A DNA stretch of 31,121 bases from assembly GCA_900555675.1 (NCBI GenBank), contig UNSN01000007.1:1-31121 (forward strand), read 5' to 3'. The position numbers and the translations under genes were made by a program. The stretch is from Candidatus Saccharimonadota bacterium. Lineage in GTDB: Bacteria > Patescibacteriota > Saccharimonadia > Saccharimonadales > Saccharimonadaceae. The notes under the pieces are model-generated. The model searched no databases. It was not told the DNA's origin and saw only the letters and a list, made by a program, of their open reading frames with translations. Numbering within the stretch: position 1 is the stretch's first letter; each line of letters starts with the position of its first letter. Below, piece after piece: positions 16,295 through 24,260 of the stretch.

Positions 16295-17131
16295 ATGAAT
16301 CCACAAACATCCTCGTCAGAAGATTTAACGCAGCCTGTTGCGTATGATGCTGATGGTCGACCACTATATCATCATCCGCCACAGACTGGTCGTCCAGCTC
16401 CGGTTGTGGCGCAGACGAATTCTTATGTGACGGCAAGACCGAAAATTATTGATGGGGAGAATTTTGATCCGCGATTGCGTAGTCAGTATGCTAATGAACC
16501 GCAAGTCGTACATGTTGCGCGAGATATTGACCCGAAGCCGTTTACTATTAGTGACGACCTGAAACAAAAACACGAAAAATCAGTTCAGCAATACCCGAAT
16601 CTCAATTTGAGTGAAGGTGAATATATTATTTTGGATATTAAACGCCATCCGATTGGCATGCTAATCCCGACAGGAATTTCGGTTTTCTTGGTGGTGATGA
16701 TCATGGTGTTTGTGATGTTTTATCCGTCAATTGCTCGTGACGCAATTATTTCGCCGATGCCTTCGCTGACCGATGTGTTTGGCGTGGCGATGTTGCTTAT
16801 TGGGTTGGTGGCGCTTGGCGGTGCGGTGTCCTTGTGGATATATTTGCAAAATCATTTTTACATGACCAACGAAAGTGTAATTCAGGAAATCCAGGGTAGC
16901 TTATTTTATAGGCACGAGCAAACGGTGAGCTTAGGCAGTATTGAAGATGCAAGCTTCCTCCAATCTGGAATTATTCAGACTCTTTTCAATTATGGCACGA
17001 TTCGTCTCAGTACCGAAGGCGAGGAAACAACATATATATTTCATTTTGTGGCAAATCCACGCAAGCAAATTGCGATAATCAATAATGCCATTGAAGACTT
17101 TAAGAATGGCCGTCCTGTTTGTGATGATTAG
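16295..17131 (+). CDS. Membrane protein with bacterial PH (bPH2/DUF304) domain
   Basis: The 278 residues comprise a Pro/Gln/Tyr-rich disordered N-terminal region (about 1-95), two transmembrane helices (about 125-147 and 163-186), and a C-terminal bPH2 domain (PF03703 type) with NHFYMTNESVIQEIQGSLFY, TVSLGSIEDASF and FNYGTIRLSTEG. Proteins of this design (YdbS/YdbT-like) are membrane-bound with a cytoplasmic PH-like fold. Their role is not well defined. The gene runs toward the pilin gene on the other strand, with only four bases between the two stops. Single leaderless-type promoter. Confidence 0.85.
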   Translation: MNPQTSSSEDLTQPVAYDADGRPLYHHPPQTGRPAPVVAQTNSYVTARPKIIDGENFDPRLRSQYANEPQVVHVARDIDPKPFTISDDLKQKHEKSVQQYPNLNLSEGEYIILDIKRHPIGMLIPTGISVFLVVMIMVFVMFYPSIARDAIISPMPSLTDVFGVAMLLIGLVALGGAVSLWIYLQNHFYMTNESVIQEIQGSLFYRHEQTVSLGSIEDASFLQSGIIQTLFNYGTIRLSTEGEETTYIFHFVANPRKQIAIINNAIEDFKNGRPVCDD

Positions 17132-17135
17132 CTAA

Positions 17136-17528
17136 TTATTTATGGCGACTTTCTTTTACGTAGTCATCTTCATTGACAAGCGTCGCAACAAGTTTGTATG
17201 ACTTACATTTTCCGTCATTACAATTTGAAGATTCATAGCGGTAACTGCTGTCTTTTTCGCCAATTTTCTTACCTTGCGGGTCTTTCAGCAACGCGGGATC
17301 CATAGTCGGAAGCGTGCCTTCTTCTAACTTCTCTGGGTAATAGCCATTTTTAACGTAAAAACCTTCTTCCAGGCTATAATGCATGGCGTTAATCGCGGTG
17401 CGTTTTTTGGCATTGTTTGATTCGTTGGTCAATTTTGTATATTGTGAGAAACCTAAGATTGCGATGATAATCAAGAAAGTCGCTACAACCAAAAGTTCAA
17501 TAATAGTGAAACCGTTTCGCTTATTCAT
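17136..17528 (-). CDS. Type IV pilin-like protein
   Basis: The 130-residue prepilin has a short basic leader (MNKRNG), the prepilin peptidase site G6/F7, and the pilin N-terminus FTIIELLVV with Glu at mature position 5, continuing as a hydrophobic helix to about residue 27. The small soluble head has two cysteines five residues apart near its end (CNDGKC), which may form a disulfide loop. Such proteins are cut and N-methylated by a PilD-type peptidase and assembled by PilB/PilC. It could be a major or a minor pilin or a ComGC-like pseudopilin; length does not decide. It stands alone, back to back with recA, about 2.3 kb from the pilus operon. Confidence 0.92.
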   Translation of the reverse strand: MNKRNGFTIIELLVVATFLIIIAILGFSQYTKLTNESNNAKKRTAINAMHYSLEEGFYVKNGYYPEKLEEGTLPTMDPALLKDPQGKKIGEKDSSYRYESSNCNDGKCKSYKLVATLVNEDDYVKESRHK

Positions 17529-17535
17529 GAATGTA

Positions 17536-17544
17536 ATTATAGCA
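17536..17544 (-). promoter_or_regulatory. Extended -10 promoter of the pilin gene
   Basis: Reads TGCTATAAT on the minus strand, ending seven bases before the ATG. Predicted leaderless. It lies back to back with the recA promoter. Confidence 0.8.
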
Positions 17545-17562
17545 AATCTTGCAACAAATCGG

Positions 17563-17589
17563 TATAATAAAGGAAGTAACTAAGGAGGG
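17563..17589 (+). promoter_or_regulatory. recA -10 box and ribosome site
   Basis: TATAAT at 17563-17568, then the strong ribosome site AAGGAGGG at 17582-17589, six bases before the ATG. The leader is about 20 bases. I see no recognisable SOS (LexA) operator. Confidence 0.75.
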
Positions 17590-17595
17590 AATGCT

Positions 17596-18651
17596 ATGGC
17601 AAAATCAGACAGTAAAACAGTAAATCCAGAAAAGTCAAGTCAGGCATCGGATAAAAAAGTTGATGAAGGCAAACTTAAGGCGCTTGGTCTAGCAATGGAT
17701 CAAATTACTAAGCAGTTTGGCGACGGATCGATTATGAAATTGGGCGAGGCTCATAAAGTTGATGTTGAAGTAATTCCTTCTGGTGCTTTGAGCCTGGATT
17801 TGGCGCTTGGTGGCGGATATCCAAAAGGTCGTATCATAGAAATTTATGGTCCGGAAAGCTCAGGTAAGACAACATTGACGCTTCACGCTATTGCAGAAAT
17901 TCAGAAGCAGGGTGGAACGGCAGCGTTTATTGATGCCGAGCACGCTCTTGATCCAGCATACGCCAAGCGTCTGGGTGTGGACACGGAAAATTTGTTGGTT
18001 TCTCAGCCAGATAACGGCGAGCAAGCATTGGAGATTACAGAGACGCTAGTTCGTTCGAACGCGGTGGATTTGGTGATAGTCGACTCGGTGGCTGCCTTGA
18101 CGCCACAGGCTGAAATTGATGGCGATATGGGCGATTCTCATATGGGTCTTCAGGCTCGATTAATGAGTCAGGCGCTACGTAAATTGACGGGAATTATCAA
18201 TAAATCAAAAGCCACGGTGATCTTTATCAATCAGATTCGTATGAAAATTGGCGTGATGTTTGGTAATCCTGAAACGACAACTGGCGGCAATGCGTTGAAA
18301 TTTTACGCGTCGCAGCGAATTGATATTCGTCGAATTGGTCAGATTAAAGTTGGCGATGATATTATTGGTAACCGCACAAAAATTAAGGTCGTGAAGAATA
18401 AGATTGCACCGCCGTTCCGCGTGGCTGAATTTGACATTATGTACAACGAGGGAATTAGTAAAACTGGCGATATTCTGGACTTGGCGGCAACGCACGGTAT
18501 AGTTGAAAAGTCGGGTGCGTTTTATAAATATAACGGCGAAACGATTGGTCAAGGGCGCGATAAAACGAAGACTTACTTGAAGGAAAATCCTGAGGTTTTG
18601 GCGGAAATTGATCAGAAAGTGCGCGATAAAGTGAAGGGGGAGGAAAAGTAA
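17596..18651 (+). CDS. recA: Recombinase RecA
   Basis: Forms ATP-dependent filaments on single-stranded DNA and catalyses strand exchange for repair, recombination and integration of transformed DNA. The 351-residue protein is full length: Walker [10 protein letters not shown] at residues 85-93, Walker [11 protein letters not shown], loop 1 region [18 protein letters not shown], the switch segment [21 protein letters not shown], and a charged C-terminal tail. A polar extension of about 25 residues precedes the core. The strong AAGGAGGG fixes the start. The stop overlaps the following 2H phosphoesterase gene (TAATG), so the two are translationally coupled. Confidence 0.99.
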   Translation: MAKSDSKTVNPEKSSQASDKKVDEGKLKALGLAMDQITKQFGDGSIMKLGEAHKVDVEVIPSGALSLDLALGGGYPKGRIIEIYGPESSGKTTLTLHAIAEIQKQGGTAAFIDAEHALDPAYAKRLGVDTENLLVSQPDNGEQALEITETLVRSNAVDLVIVDSVAALTPQAEIDGDMGDSHMGLQARLMSQALRKLTGIINKSKATVIFINQIRMKIGVMFGNPETTTGGNALKFYASQRIDIRRIGQIKVGDDIIGNRTKIKVVKNKIAPPFRVAEFDIMYNEGISKTGDILDLAATHGIVEKSGAFYKYNGETIGQGRDKTKTYLKENPEVLAEIDQKVRDKVKGEEK

Positions 18652-19175
18652 TGCGAGCAGTAGAGTCCAGATATTCAGCCGAACACCACATGGCGTCAGT
18701 TAATCTTATTTTTGATAACGAGCAGACTGCTTACATTCGAGAACTGTCGGAAAAAATGAATCTTGATTTCGGTGAGTTTATTCCACACGCAACGCTGATT
18801 AATGTAACTGAGCAGGATATACCGCGTCTCAAGTTAGCTGCCGCTGCGTTGCCGTCCCTAGACAAACTGGTGCTTGACGGTGTCAATTTCTTGCCAGATG
18901 AAGCCGGTAACTGTGTTTGTGTTGAATTGCGTGTACAGAAAACTTCCTGGATGGTTGAAGTACGTCGGAAGTTGCTTGAAATACTGGACGACATTCATCC
19001 AGGGCTGGATATCGATGGATTTCGTCCACACATTACGCTTGGCATTGTCGAGGCTGGTACGCTTGGCGATGTCGATATGAGTGCCATTCCGCGTCAACTG
19101 CCGGTTATTACTAAGCCGCGTGCTGCTGCTTGCTATAACGGCATGCATGGCAAAGTGGTTGAGGTGGTCGAATAG
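18651..19175 (+). CDS. 2H phosphoesterase (LigT/2'-5' RNA ligase-like)
   Basis: The 174 residues carry the two H-x-T motifs that define the 2H phosphoesterase superfamily, PHATL (H46-T48) and PHITL (H127-T129), 81 residues apart as expected for the two-lobed fold. Members include RNA 2',3'-cyclic phosphodiesterases (ThpR/LigT) and enzymes acting on cyclic phosphates of nucleotides; the substrate here is unknown. The start overlaps the recA stop (TAATG) with GGGGGAGG seven bases upstream, which favours this start over the ATG at 18690. It lies between recA and recX, a place where recX normally follows recA directly, so it may be expressed with RecA. Confidence 0.85.
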   Translation: MRAVESRYSAEHHMASVNLIFDNEQTAYIRELSEKMNLDFGEFIPHATLINVTEQDIPRLKLAAAALPSLDKLVLDGVNFLPDEAGNCVCVELRVQKTSWMVEVRRKLLEILDDIHPGLDIDGFRPHITLGIVEAGTLGDVDMSAIPRQLPVITKPRAAACYNGMHGKVVEVVE

Positions 19176-19206
19176 TCCACCAGTAGTTAGCATATAGTTT
19201 TAGCGC

Positions 19207-19212
19207 TATAAT
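19207..19212 (+). promoter_or_regulatory. -10 box of recX
   Basis: TATAAT, ending six bases before the ATG at 19219. Predicted leaderless, so recX need not depend on the recA transcript. Confidence 0.78.
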
Positions 19213-19218
19213 AGTTTT

Positions 19219-19872
19219 ATGAAAATCACCGATATTTCTCTTCAGGCTCGTGATAAAAATCGTGTCAATGTAAGCGTTGACGGGAAATATCGTTTTAGCT
19301 TGGACGTATTCCAGGTCGGCGAACTAGGTATTAAGATTGGTCGCGAATATACGGAAGAGGAAATTTCGAAACTAGAAGACGATAGCCAGTTTGGCAAGTT
19401 GTATGCCAGGTCTATAGAATACTGTTTAATGCGTCCGCGAGCCATCAAAGAAGTGCGCGATTATCTGCGTCGGAAAACACTAGCCACTCGTCGACGTTCA
19501 GCGAAAACTGGAAAAATTATTGAGCGTCCTGGAGTGAAGCCGGAGATTACTGAGCGCGTCTTGGATCGTCTCATTGAGAAGAAATATTTGGATGATGAAA
19601 AATTTGCTCGATTTTGGTTTGAGCAGCGGTTCATGAAAAAAGGCGCCAGTATTCGTCGTTTGAAATTGGAACTGGCGCAAAAGGGAATTGATAATACAAC
19701 GATTGAGTCGTTAGTTAAAGAGAATATTCGCTCTGATGACGAGGAATTGCGGAAGGTTATTGCTAAAAAACGTTATCGATATAACGACCAGCAGAAGTTA
19801 ATGCAATATTTGGCTAGGCAGGGTTTTTCTTACGACGATATTAAGAAGGCTCTTGAAAACCCAAATGATTAA
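19219..19872 (+). CDS. recX: RecA modulator RecX
   Basis: RecX binds RecA filaments and limits their activity. The 217-residue protein has the helical RecX repeats: LYARSIEYCLMRPRAIKEVRDYL, ITERVLDRLIEKKYLDDEKFARFWFEQRF, and GASIRRLKLELAQKGI followed by YNDQQKLMQYLARQGFSYDDIKKAL. An N-terminal domain of about 60 residues (ISLQARDKNRVNVSVDGKYRFSL) matches the extended RecX layout found in Gram-positive bacteria. Its stop overlaps by four bases the end of the convergent PRC-barrel gene. It is separated from recA by the 2H phosphoesterase gene. Confidence 0.93.
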   Translation: MKITDISLQARDKNRVNVSVDGKYRFSLDVFQVGELGIKIGREYTEEEISKLEDDSQFGKLYARSIEYCLMRPRAIKEVRDYLRRKTLATRRRSAKTGKIIERPGVKPEITERVLDRLIEKKYLDDEKFARFWFEQRFMKKGASIRRLKLELAQKGIDNTTIESLVKENIRSDDEELRKVIAKKRYRYNDQQKLMQYLARQGFSYDDIKKALENPND

Positions 19873-20456
19873 TCGACTTTTGTAGATTCTGGTTGCGGAC
19901 GAGGCTGCTTGCGGAATGGATTTTCGTATGAATTTATCTGCGGAATAGGTGTTTTTTCGGCTATGTGCGAGATGGTTGCTGATTTTACAACGATTTTATC
20001 ATCGGTTACTTTTATAATCTGAGAACGATGAATAAGTAGCTCTGTATCACCAAAGCTTTTCAAGAACGGTCGCCGAATTCGAAGCTGCTGTATAATAAAA
20101 TTCCCAGCTGCCAAAGTGTAGCCGATAACTTTTCCGATTTTCTTATTTTTTTCATCAATAACCAACTTGTCTTTTAGTGTAAAATTGATGTCATAAATTT
20201 CTTTTATAGTAATCACATCATCAATGCCGATAATCTCGTCGGTTGAATCGATAATCATACCGAGTGGTCCGATTTCTCTGACGTCATCGATGCGAAGCAG
20301 GCTAGGGTGCTGGTCCAAAAGTCGCCCTTCAAGTTCATATGCTATTATAGATAGATTCTTCGGATTGATGATTTCCCGCGATGTTCGCGCCAGTTCGGAG
20401 CCCGTCTGAAGACTCATGACGGGAATATCAAGGAAGCGATCTGCGGATATAAGCAT
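19869..20456 (-). CDS. PRC-barrel domain protein at the end of the pilus operon
   Basis: The 195 residues look like two PRC-barrel-type beta domains: residues 1-85 (with FLDIPVMSLQTG, SLLRIDDVREIGPLGMIID) and about 90-165 (TLKDKLVIDEKNKKIGKVIGYTL, RSQIIKVTDDKIVV). A Pro/Arg-rich tail containing ENPFRKQPRPQP follows. PRC barrels are small folds found in RimM, photosystem proteins and many uncharacterised proteins, often mediating protein contacts. It has no signal peptide or membrane helix, so it is probably cytoplasmic. Its position after the pilO-type genes suggests a link to pili, but its own promoter makes this uncertain. Confidence 0.78.
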   Translation of the reverse strand: MLISADRFLDIPVMSLQTGSELARTSREIINPKNLSIIAYELEGRLLDQHPSLLRIDDVREIGPLGMIIDSTDEIIGIDDVITIKEIYDINFTLKDKLVIDEKNKKIGKVIGYTLAAGNFIIQQLRIRRPFLKSFGDTELLIHRSQIIKVTDDKIVVKSATISHIAEKTPIPQINSYENPFRKQPRPQPESTKVD

Positions 20457-20462
20457 AACTAT

Positions 20463-20468
20463 ATTATA
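20463..20468 (-). promoter_or_regulatory. -10 box of the PRC-barrel gene
   Basis: Reads TATAAT on the minus strand, ending six bases before the ATG. It lies in the 24-base gap after the upstream pilus gene. Predicted leaderless. Confidence 0.75.
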
Positions 20469-20480
20469 AACGGTTACGTT

Positions 20481-20765
20481 CTATTCGGCAAATGGATTGG
20501 AGCGACCAGCCGGCAGACTAAATGAGTCGTTTGCTGAAGTTGACGGTCGGAAGTCTTTAATAATTTGCATAGTTTTTTTATCAAAACTTATTGATGCAGT
20601 TTGTGGCTCTTCGGTAGGAACTGCTAAAAGTCCGCTCAAAAGAAATATCGCGATTGCTACGCCTCCGATTACGACAACGCTATATATTATCACATGAAAT
20701 CGCCACAGGAATTTGGACAGTGATTTTACGATTGGCTCGAGCTGTTCTGATATTGATGGACTCAT
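20481..20765 (-). CDS. Small single-helix protein of the pilus operon
   Basis: The 94-residue protein has a short basic cytoplasmic N-terminus, one transmembrane helix (about residues 25-48), and a short extracytoplasmic segment ending in GRSNPFAE. Its position straight after pilO, with an ATGA overlap, is where pilP lies in classical pilM-N-O-P clusters, and PilP also has one N-terminal membrane attachment. It is much shorter than PilP and lacks its beta domain, so I call it PilP-positioned rather than PilP. Confidence 0.75.
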   Translation of the reverse strand: MSPSISEQLEPIVKSLSKFLWRFHVIIYSVVVIGGVAIAIFLLSGLLAVPTEEPQTASISFDKKTMQIIKDFRPSTSANDSFSLPAGRSNPFAE

Positions 20766-21355
20766 CGTGTATAAACCTTTACTTCAAGTGATTGGATTGA
20801 TATTTCATGATTATTTGCGCCTCTGGAAATTGACACGCCTGAAAGCTGCATTCGAGTGACATTTTTTTCAATAAGACTAAGGAAATGCAGGAATTTCGTG
20901 TAATCTATAGGATCTCCCAATTGAATTGATACGAAAGTACTTTTCACTCCAGCGGGGCTGGCGGATGTTTGCTTGCTAGGTTTCGTTGTCTTAGCGGAAG
21001 TTGTTGGTTCGTTTTGGAAAGAGAAAGCTTTAATCGGAATGCCAGCGCGGTCAGCGTAGGTATTTAAATCCTTAATAATCTGATTCTGATATTGATAAAG
21101 TTTCGATTCTGAGACGATATTCTTTGCTTTTTTAACTGTGTCGGAATTGCGGTCGAGCTGAGATTTTGACGCTAGCAAACTTTGTATTTTTGCATCAACT
21201 GCAGTTGCTTCGGTCTGCATTTTTCCGACTTCTTCTGATGTTTTACTTAGGAATGAATAGGCGAAAATAACTAGTCCTACCATTGCTGACAATATTATGA
21301 GCAATAATAACGACAGGACAATTCGTGCGATACTGGCATTTAGAACTTTTTTCAT
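20762..21355 (-). CDS. pilO: Type IV pilus alignment protein PilO-like
   Basis: The 197 residues have the PilO layout: a short cytoplasmic start, one transmembrane helix (about 11-33), a coiled-coil segment (about 36-90, KTSEEVGKMQTEATAVDAKI), and a ferredoxin-like periplasmic or outer domain interrupted by a Ser/Thr/Lys-rich loop (near 115-135). PilN and PilO form heterodimers that link PilM to the rest of the machine. It overlaps the pilN gene upstream and the small gene downstream by four bases each (ATGA), with AGAGG as its ribosome site. Confidence 0.83.
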   Translation of the reverse strand: MKKVLNASIARIVLSLLLLIILSAMVGLVIFAYSFLSKTSEEVGKMQTEATAVDAKIQSLLASKSQLDRNSDTVKKAKNIVSESKLYQYQNQIIKDLNTYADRAGIPIKAFSFQNEPTTSAKTTKPSKQTSASPAGVKSTFVSIQLGDPIDYTKFLHFLSLIEKNVTRMQLSGVSISRGANNHEISIQSLEVKVYTR

Positions 21356-21927
21356 TGTTTTAAGACCTCTGGCTTTGGTGTAACGCTAATTGTTATAGTA
21401 ATTGGATAATCCGCAGGCTTGTCTGATGATTGGTTTCCATCGCTATAAACGACGGTCTCTAAGTGAACGTCACTAAATATCTCTGATTTTTCTAAGCTAG
21501 TTTTTATTCGGATAGCGTCATCCTTGTTCTTTCCGAGAGCTGTTAATGACAATGGTTTATCTAATGCTGAAGTGTCTAGCGTCAGAGAGTCTAAAACCAT
21601 ACCTGATGGTATATATTGTGCAATTTTTGGGATAATTGTAGAGTAATGAGCTTCGCTGTTAATGATTACTTTAGCTGAATCAAGGTCTTTCTTAAACTCG
21701 CTAACTTCTTTTTGCGTCGATTGGTATTGAGCAAGTTTGGCATTTCCTTCGTCGATGTTAGCTTGAGCTGAAGTGCGGCTATTCTCTAAGAATAGATAAA
21801 ATCCGCCAATAGTTAAGAATAGCAAACCTGCAAATATTAATGATATAATGCAGTATCGTCTTAAGATGACGTTTACTCGTCCGGCGCTGATTTGCTTTTT
21901 TTCTTGAGGAGGGAGAAGGTTAATCAT
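21352..21927 (-). CDS. pilN: Type IV pilus assembly protein PilN
   Basis: The 191-residue protein starts with MINLLPP, the cytoplasmic PilN peptide that docks into PilM, followed by a transmembrane helix (about 27-47), a coiled coil (about 50-85) and a ferredoxin-like outer domain (YIPSGMVLDSLTLDTS through ITISVTPKP). The start has a strong ribosome site, AGGAGG, inside the end of pilM, and overlaps that gene by eight bases. With PilM, PilN and PilO it makes the inner-membrane alignment subcomplex. Confidence 0.93.
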   Translation of the reverse strand: MINLLPPQEKKQISAGRVNVILRRYCIISLIFAGLLFLTIGGFYLFLENSRTSAQANIDEGNAKLAQYQSTQKEVSEFKKDLDSAKVIINSEAHYSTIIPKIAQYIPSGMVLDSLTLDTSALDKPLSLTALGKNKDDAIRIKTSLEKSEIFSDVHLETVVYSDGNQSSDKPADYPITITISVTPKPEVLKQ

Positions 21928-22972
21928 AAATATCCTCCTGCTTGATTAAGGCTAATCCCGCGACTGGCGATAGCTGAGAGCGGAGCTGTTTTGCTGGCTG
22001 CTCTAGTCCATCGAAATTCAGCATTTGCCACGGACTTGCCACGCGTGCTGGCATTAATAATTCGTTTGTGAAAAAATCACCGATTCCTGGTAAGTTGCCG
22101 CCACCGCCAACGATGAGAACTTGTTCAATTTTTTTCTCATCAGGGAAGCGGTCTGTGTAATATCGCATAACGCGCTTAACTTCGTTGGTCATTTTTTCCA
22201 AACTTGGGCGCAAGGCTCCTGCGATTCTGGCTTGCCTTGGGCCGGAATTTAATCCGTTTAATACCTTAAATTGATGAGCTGTCTCAATTGGTACATTCAT
22301 TTTTTTAGCTAAATTTAAGGTGAGTGAATAGCCGCCAACATTTAAGCCGCCCGTCACACGTATATCGGAATCTAGAATTGCGATATCTGTAGTTGATGTG
22401 CCTATGTCGACAATAACAGTAGGGAGCATTCCTTCTTCCGTGCGCTTCAGAAGCCTAGCGATCGCACTGATGTTCGGCTCTATTATTGCAACTTCCAGGC
22501 CGCATTGTTTTGTGGCGTCTAACATACTGTCGATCATTTTCTTTGGTGCAGCACACATTAGTACGCTAAGTTCATCTTTCGTGCGATTGATGATTCGATA
22601 GTCCAAATAAAGAGAATCTAATGGAGCTGGAATGTATTGTTCGGCTTCCAAATTTACCGCACTGCGAATATTGCTCTCTTCTTTCACGGGCAGGCTAAAT
22701 GTCCGCGAAAATGTTCGGTTGGTTGGTATGCCCAGCGCTACGCGATTGCTGTTAATTTGTCCTACGACGTTTTTCTTCAATAACGTTTTGATATTCTGTG
22801 CCAAATATTCAGTGTTGTCTGCAGAATTTCCGTCGCTTTTTTGAGAATCGAGGTTAATCGATCCATACCCATGAACTAGCATCCGATTTCTATCAATCGA
22901 CATTACTTTTATGCTTGTTCGGCTGATATCTAGACCGATGATTGGTTTTTTTCTATAAAATATGCTCGACAC
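21920..22972 (-). CDS. pilM: Type IV pilus assembly protein PilM
   Basis: Actin-like cytoplasmic protein that binds ATP and the N-terminus of PilN. The 350 residues include phosphate motif 1, IIGLDISRTSIKVM, the ASKHA-type motif TVIVDIGTSTTDIAIL, and the adenosine motif VLIVGGGGNLPGIG, as in FtsA-like PilM. The start codon is GTG. The gene begins 57 bases after pilC and has its own extended -10 box with a leader containing GGTGGG 11 bases before the start, a rather long spacing. PilM, PilN, PilO and the small protein overlap each other and must form one transcription unit. Confidence 0.95.
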   Translation of the reverse strand: MSSIFYRKKPIIGLDISRTSIKVMSIDRNRMLVHGYGSINLDSQKSDGNSADNTEYLAQNIKTLLKKNVVGQINSNRVALGIPTNRTFSRTFSLPVKEESNIRSAVNLEAEQYIPAPLDSLYLDYRIINRTKDELSVLMCAAPKKMIDSMLDATKQCGLEVAIIEPNISAIARLLKRTEEGMLPTVIVDIGTSTTDIAILDSDIRVTGGLNVGGYSLTLNLAKKMNVPIETAHQFKVLNGLNSGPRQARIAGALRPSLEKMTNEVKRVMRYYTDRFPDEKKIEQVLIVGGGGNLPGIGDFFTNELLMPARVASPWQMLNFDGLEQPAKQLRSQLSPVAGLALIKQEDIYD

Positions 22973-23000
22973 GTTATTATTTTCCCACCTATATATCGGT

Positions 23001-23009
23001 ATTATAACA
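23001..23009 (-). promoter_or_regulatory. Extended -10 promoter of pilM
   Basis: Reads TGTTATAAT on the minus strand, in the pilC-pilM gap. It leaves a leader of about 20 bases before the GTG start. It allows pilMNO to be expressed apart from pilBC. Confidence 0.7.
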
Positions 23010-23029
23010 TAAGCTTTTTTGAAAAACTA

Positions 23030-24256
23030 TTATTCCTTAACTTGACCCGCCATACTTGTAATTGGACCCATAACACTAACCGCCACCAGGGCAATAACAA
23101 TACCCATAGCAACGATCATCACTGGCTCGATGATAGAGCTAACACCGTCAATCGCGGTATCAACTTCTTCCTCGTAAAAGTCGGCAACTTTAACCAGAAC
23201 TTTGTCTGTTTGTCCAGTTTCTTCACCGACAGACAACATCTGTGCTACGATTGGCGGATATAAATCGTCCTGCTCTGCGATAATTTTTGACAAGACTTCA
23301 CCGTTTTGGACTCGCCTGGTGGCTTCTTTTAGGGATTTTTCGTATGCGACATTTCCGACGGCACGCGAAGTTACGTCCAGCGCTTCAAGCACGGCCACGC
23401 CCGCGCCGATAAGAGCAGAAAAGGTTCGAGTAAAGCGAGCGATTGCTACCTTCTTAACAATTGGTCCGACAGCTGGAACTTTGATGATGATATTGTGAAA
23501 TTTTACGCGACCTTTTGGGGTTTTAATGTAGCGAATTAGTAGCCAAATGCCTCCGACAAATATTGGAATGATTATATACCAAAACGACACTACGAAATCG
23601 CTAATTCCGAGCATAATCTCAGTAAGCATTGGTAGTTTAGCGTCGGGTCCGCCCATATCTTTAATGGTTTTACCGATAACCGGAATAATGAAGATCATCA
23701 GGATGAAGAAGGCGATGATCGTAATGATTAGAAGGACGATCGGATATGTCATGGCGCCTTTAATTTTTTTCTTCATAGATGAGTTCTTCTCTTGCTGTAG
23801 GGCTAGACGCTTTAAGATGTCGTCCAAAATACCTCCAGTCTCACCCGCAGCGACCATGTTCACGTAAATATCATTGAAGGTTTCTGGATGTTTACTCAGA
23901 GCATCCGCAAAAGACATGCCGCCTTCAATATCTTTAATAACGGCGTTGATCGTGTCTCGAAAGTTGGCGCTTTCGGCGTGTTTTGCCATAGAATTAAGGG
24001 AACGAAGAATAGGAACGCCAGCTGAAACCATGGCACTTAATTGGCGAGTAAACATCACCAATTCTTCAGTTTTGGCACCTTTCTTTTTCTTGCCGAAAGA
24101 AAAACTGAGCTCTTTTTTTGCGCCTTTTTCTTCAATTTTTATCAATTGTCCGCGTGATCTCAAATTGTTAATAGCAGAAAGTTTGTCGGCTGCTTCAATC
24201 GTTGAAGAGACGGTTTCTTTCTTTTTGTTGACAAGTAAATATTCAAAAATTGGCAT
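23030..24256 (-). CDS. pilC: Type IV pilus platform protein PilC
   Basis: Inner-membrane platform on which the PilB motor acts. The 408-residue protein shows the two repeated GspF/PilC domains, each with FTRQLSAMVSAGVPILRSL or FTRTFSALIGAGVAVLEAL, and the partner motifs VNMVAAGETGG and AQMLSVGEETG. Three main transmembrane regions lie near residues 170-195, 220-245 and 380-400. A short N-terminal domain (MPIFEYLLVNKKKETVSSTIEA) is typical. It starts four bases after the pilB stop, with AGGGAG inside pilB as ribosome site, so the two are one operon. Confidence 0.97.
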   Translation of the reverse strand: MPIFEYLLVNKKKETVSSTIEAADKLSAINNLRSRGQLIKIEEKGAKKELSFSFGKKKKGAKTEELVMFTRQLSAMVSAGVPILRSLNSMAKHAESANFRDTINAVIKDIEGGMSFADALSKHPETFNDIYVNMVAAGETGGILDDILKRLALQQEKNSSMKKKIKGAMTYPIVLLIITIIAFFILMIFIIPVIGKTIKDMGGPDAKLPMLTEIMLGISDFVVSFWYIIIPIFVGGIWLLIRYIKTPKGRVKFHNIIIKVPAVGPIVKKVAIARFTRTFSALIGAGVAVLEALDVTSRAVGNVAYEKSLKEATRRVQNGEVLSKIIAEQDDLYPPIVAQMLSVGEETGQTDKVLVKVADFYEEEVDTAIDGVSSIIEPVMIVAMGIVIALVAVSVMGPITSMAGQVKE

Positions 24257-24260
24257 AATG

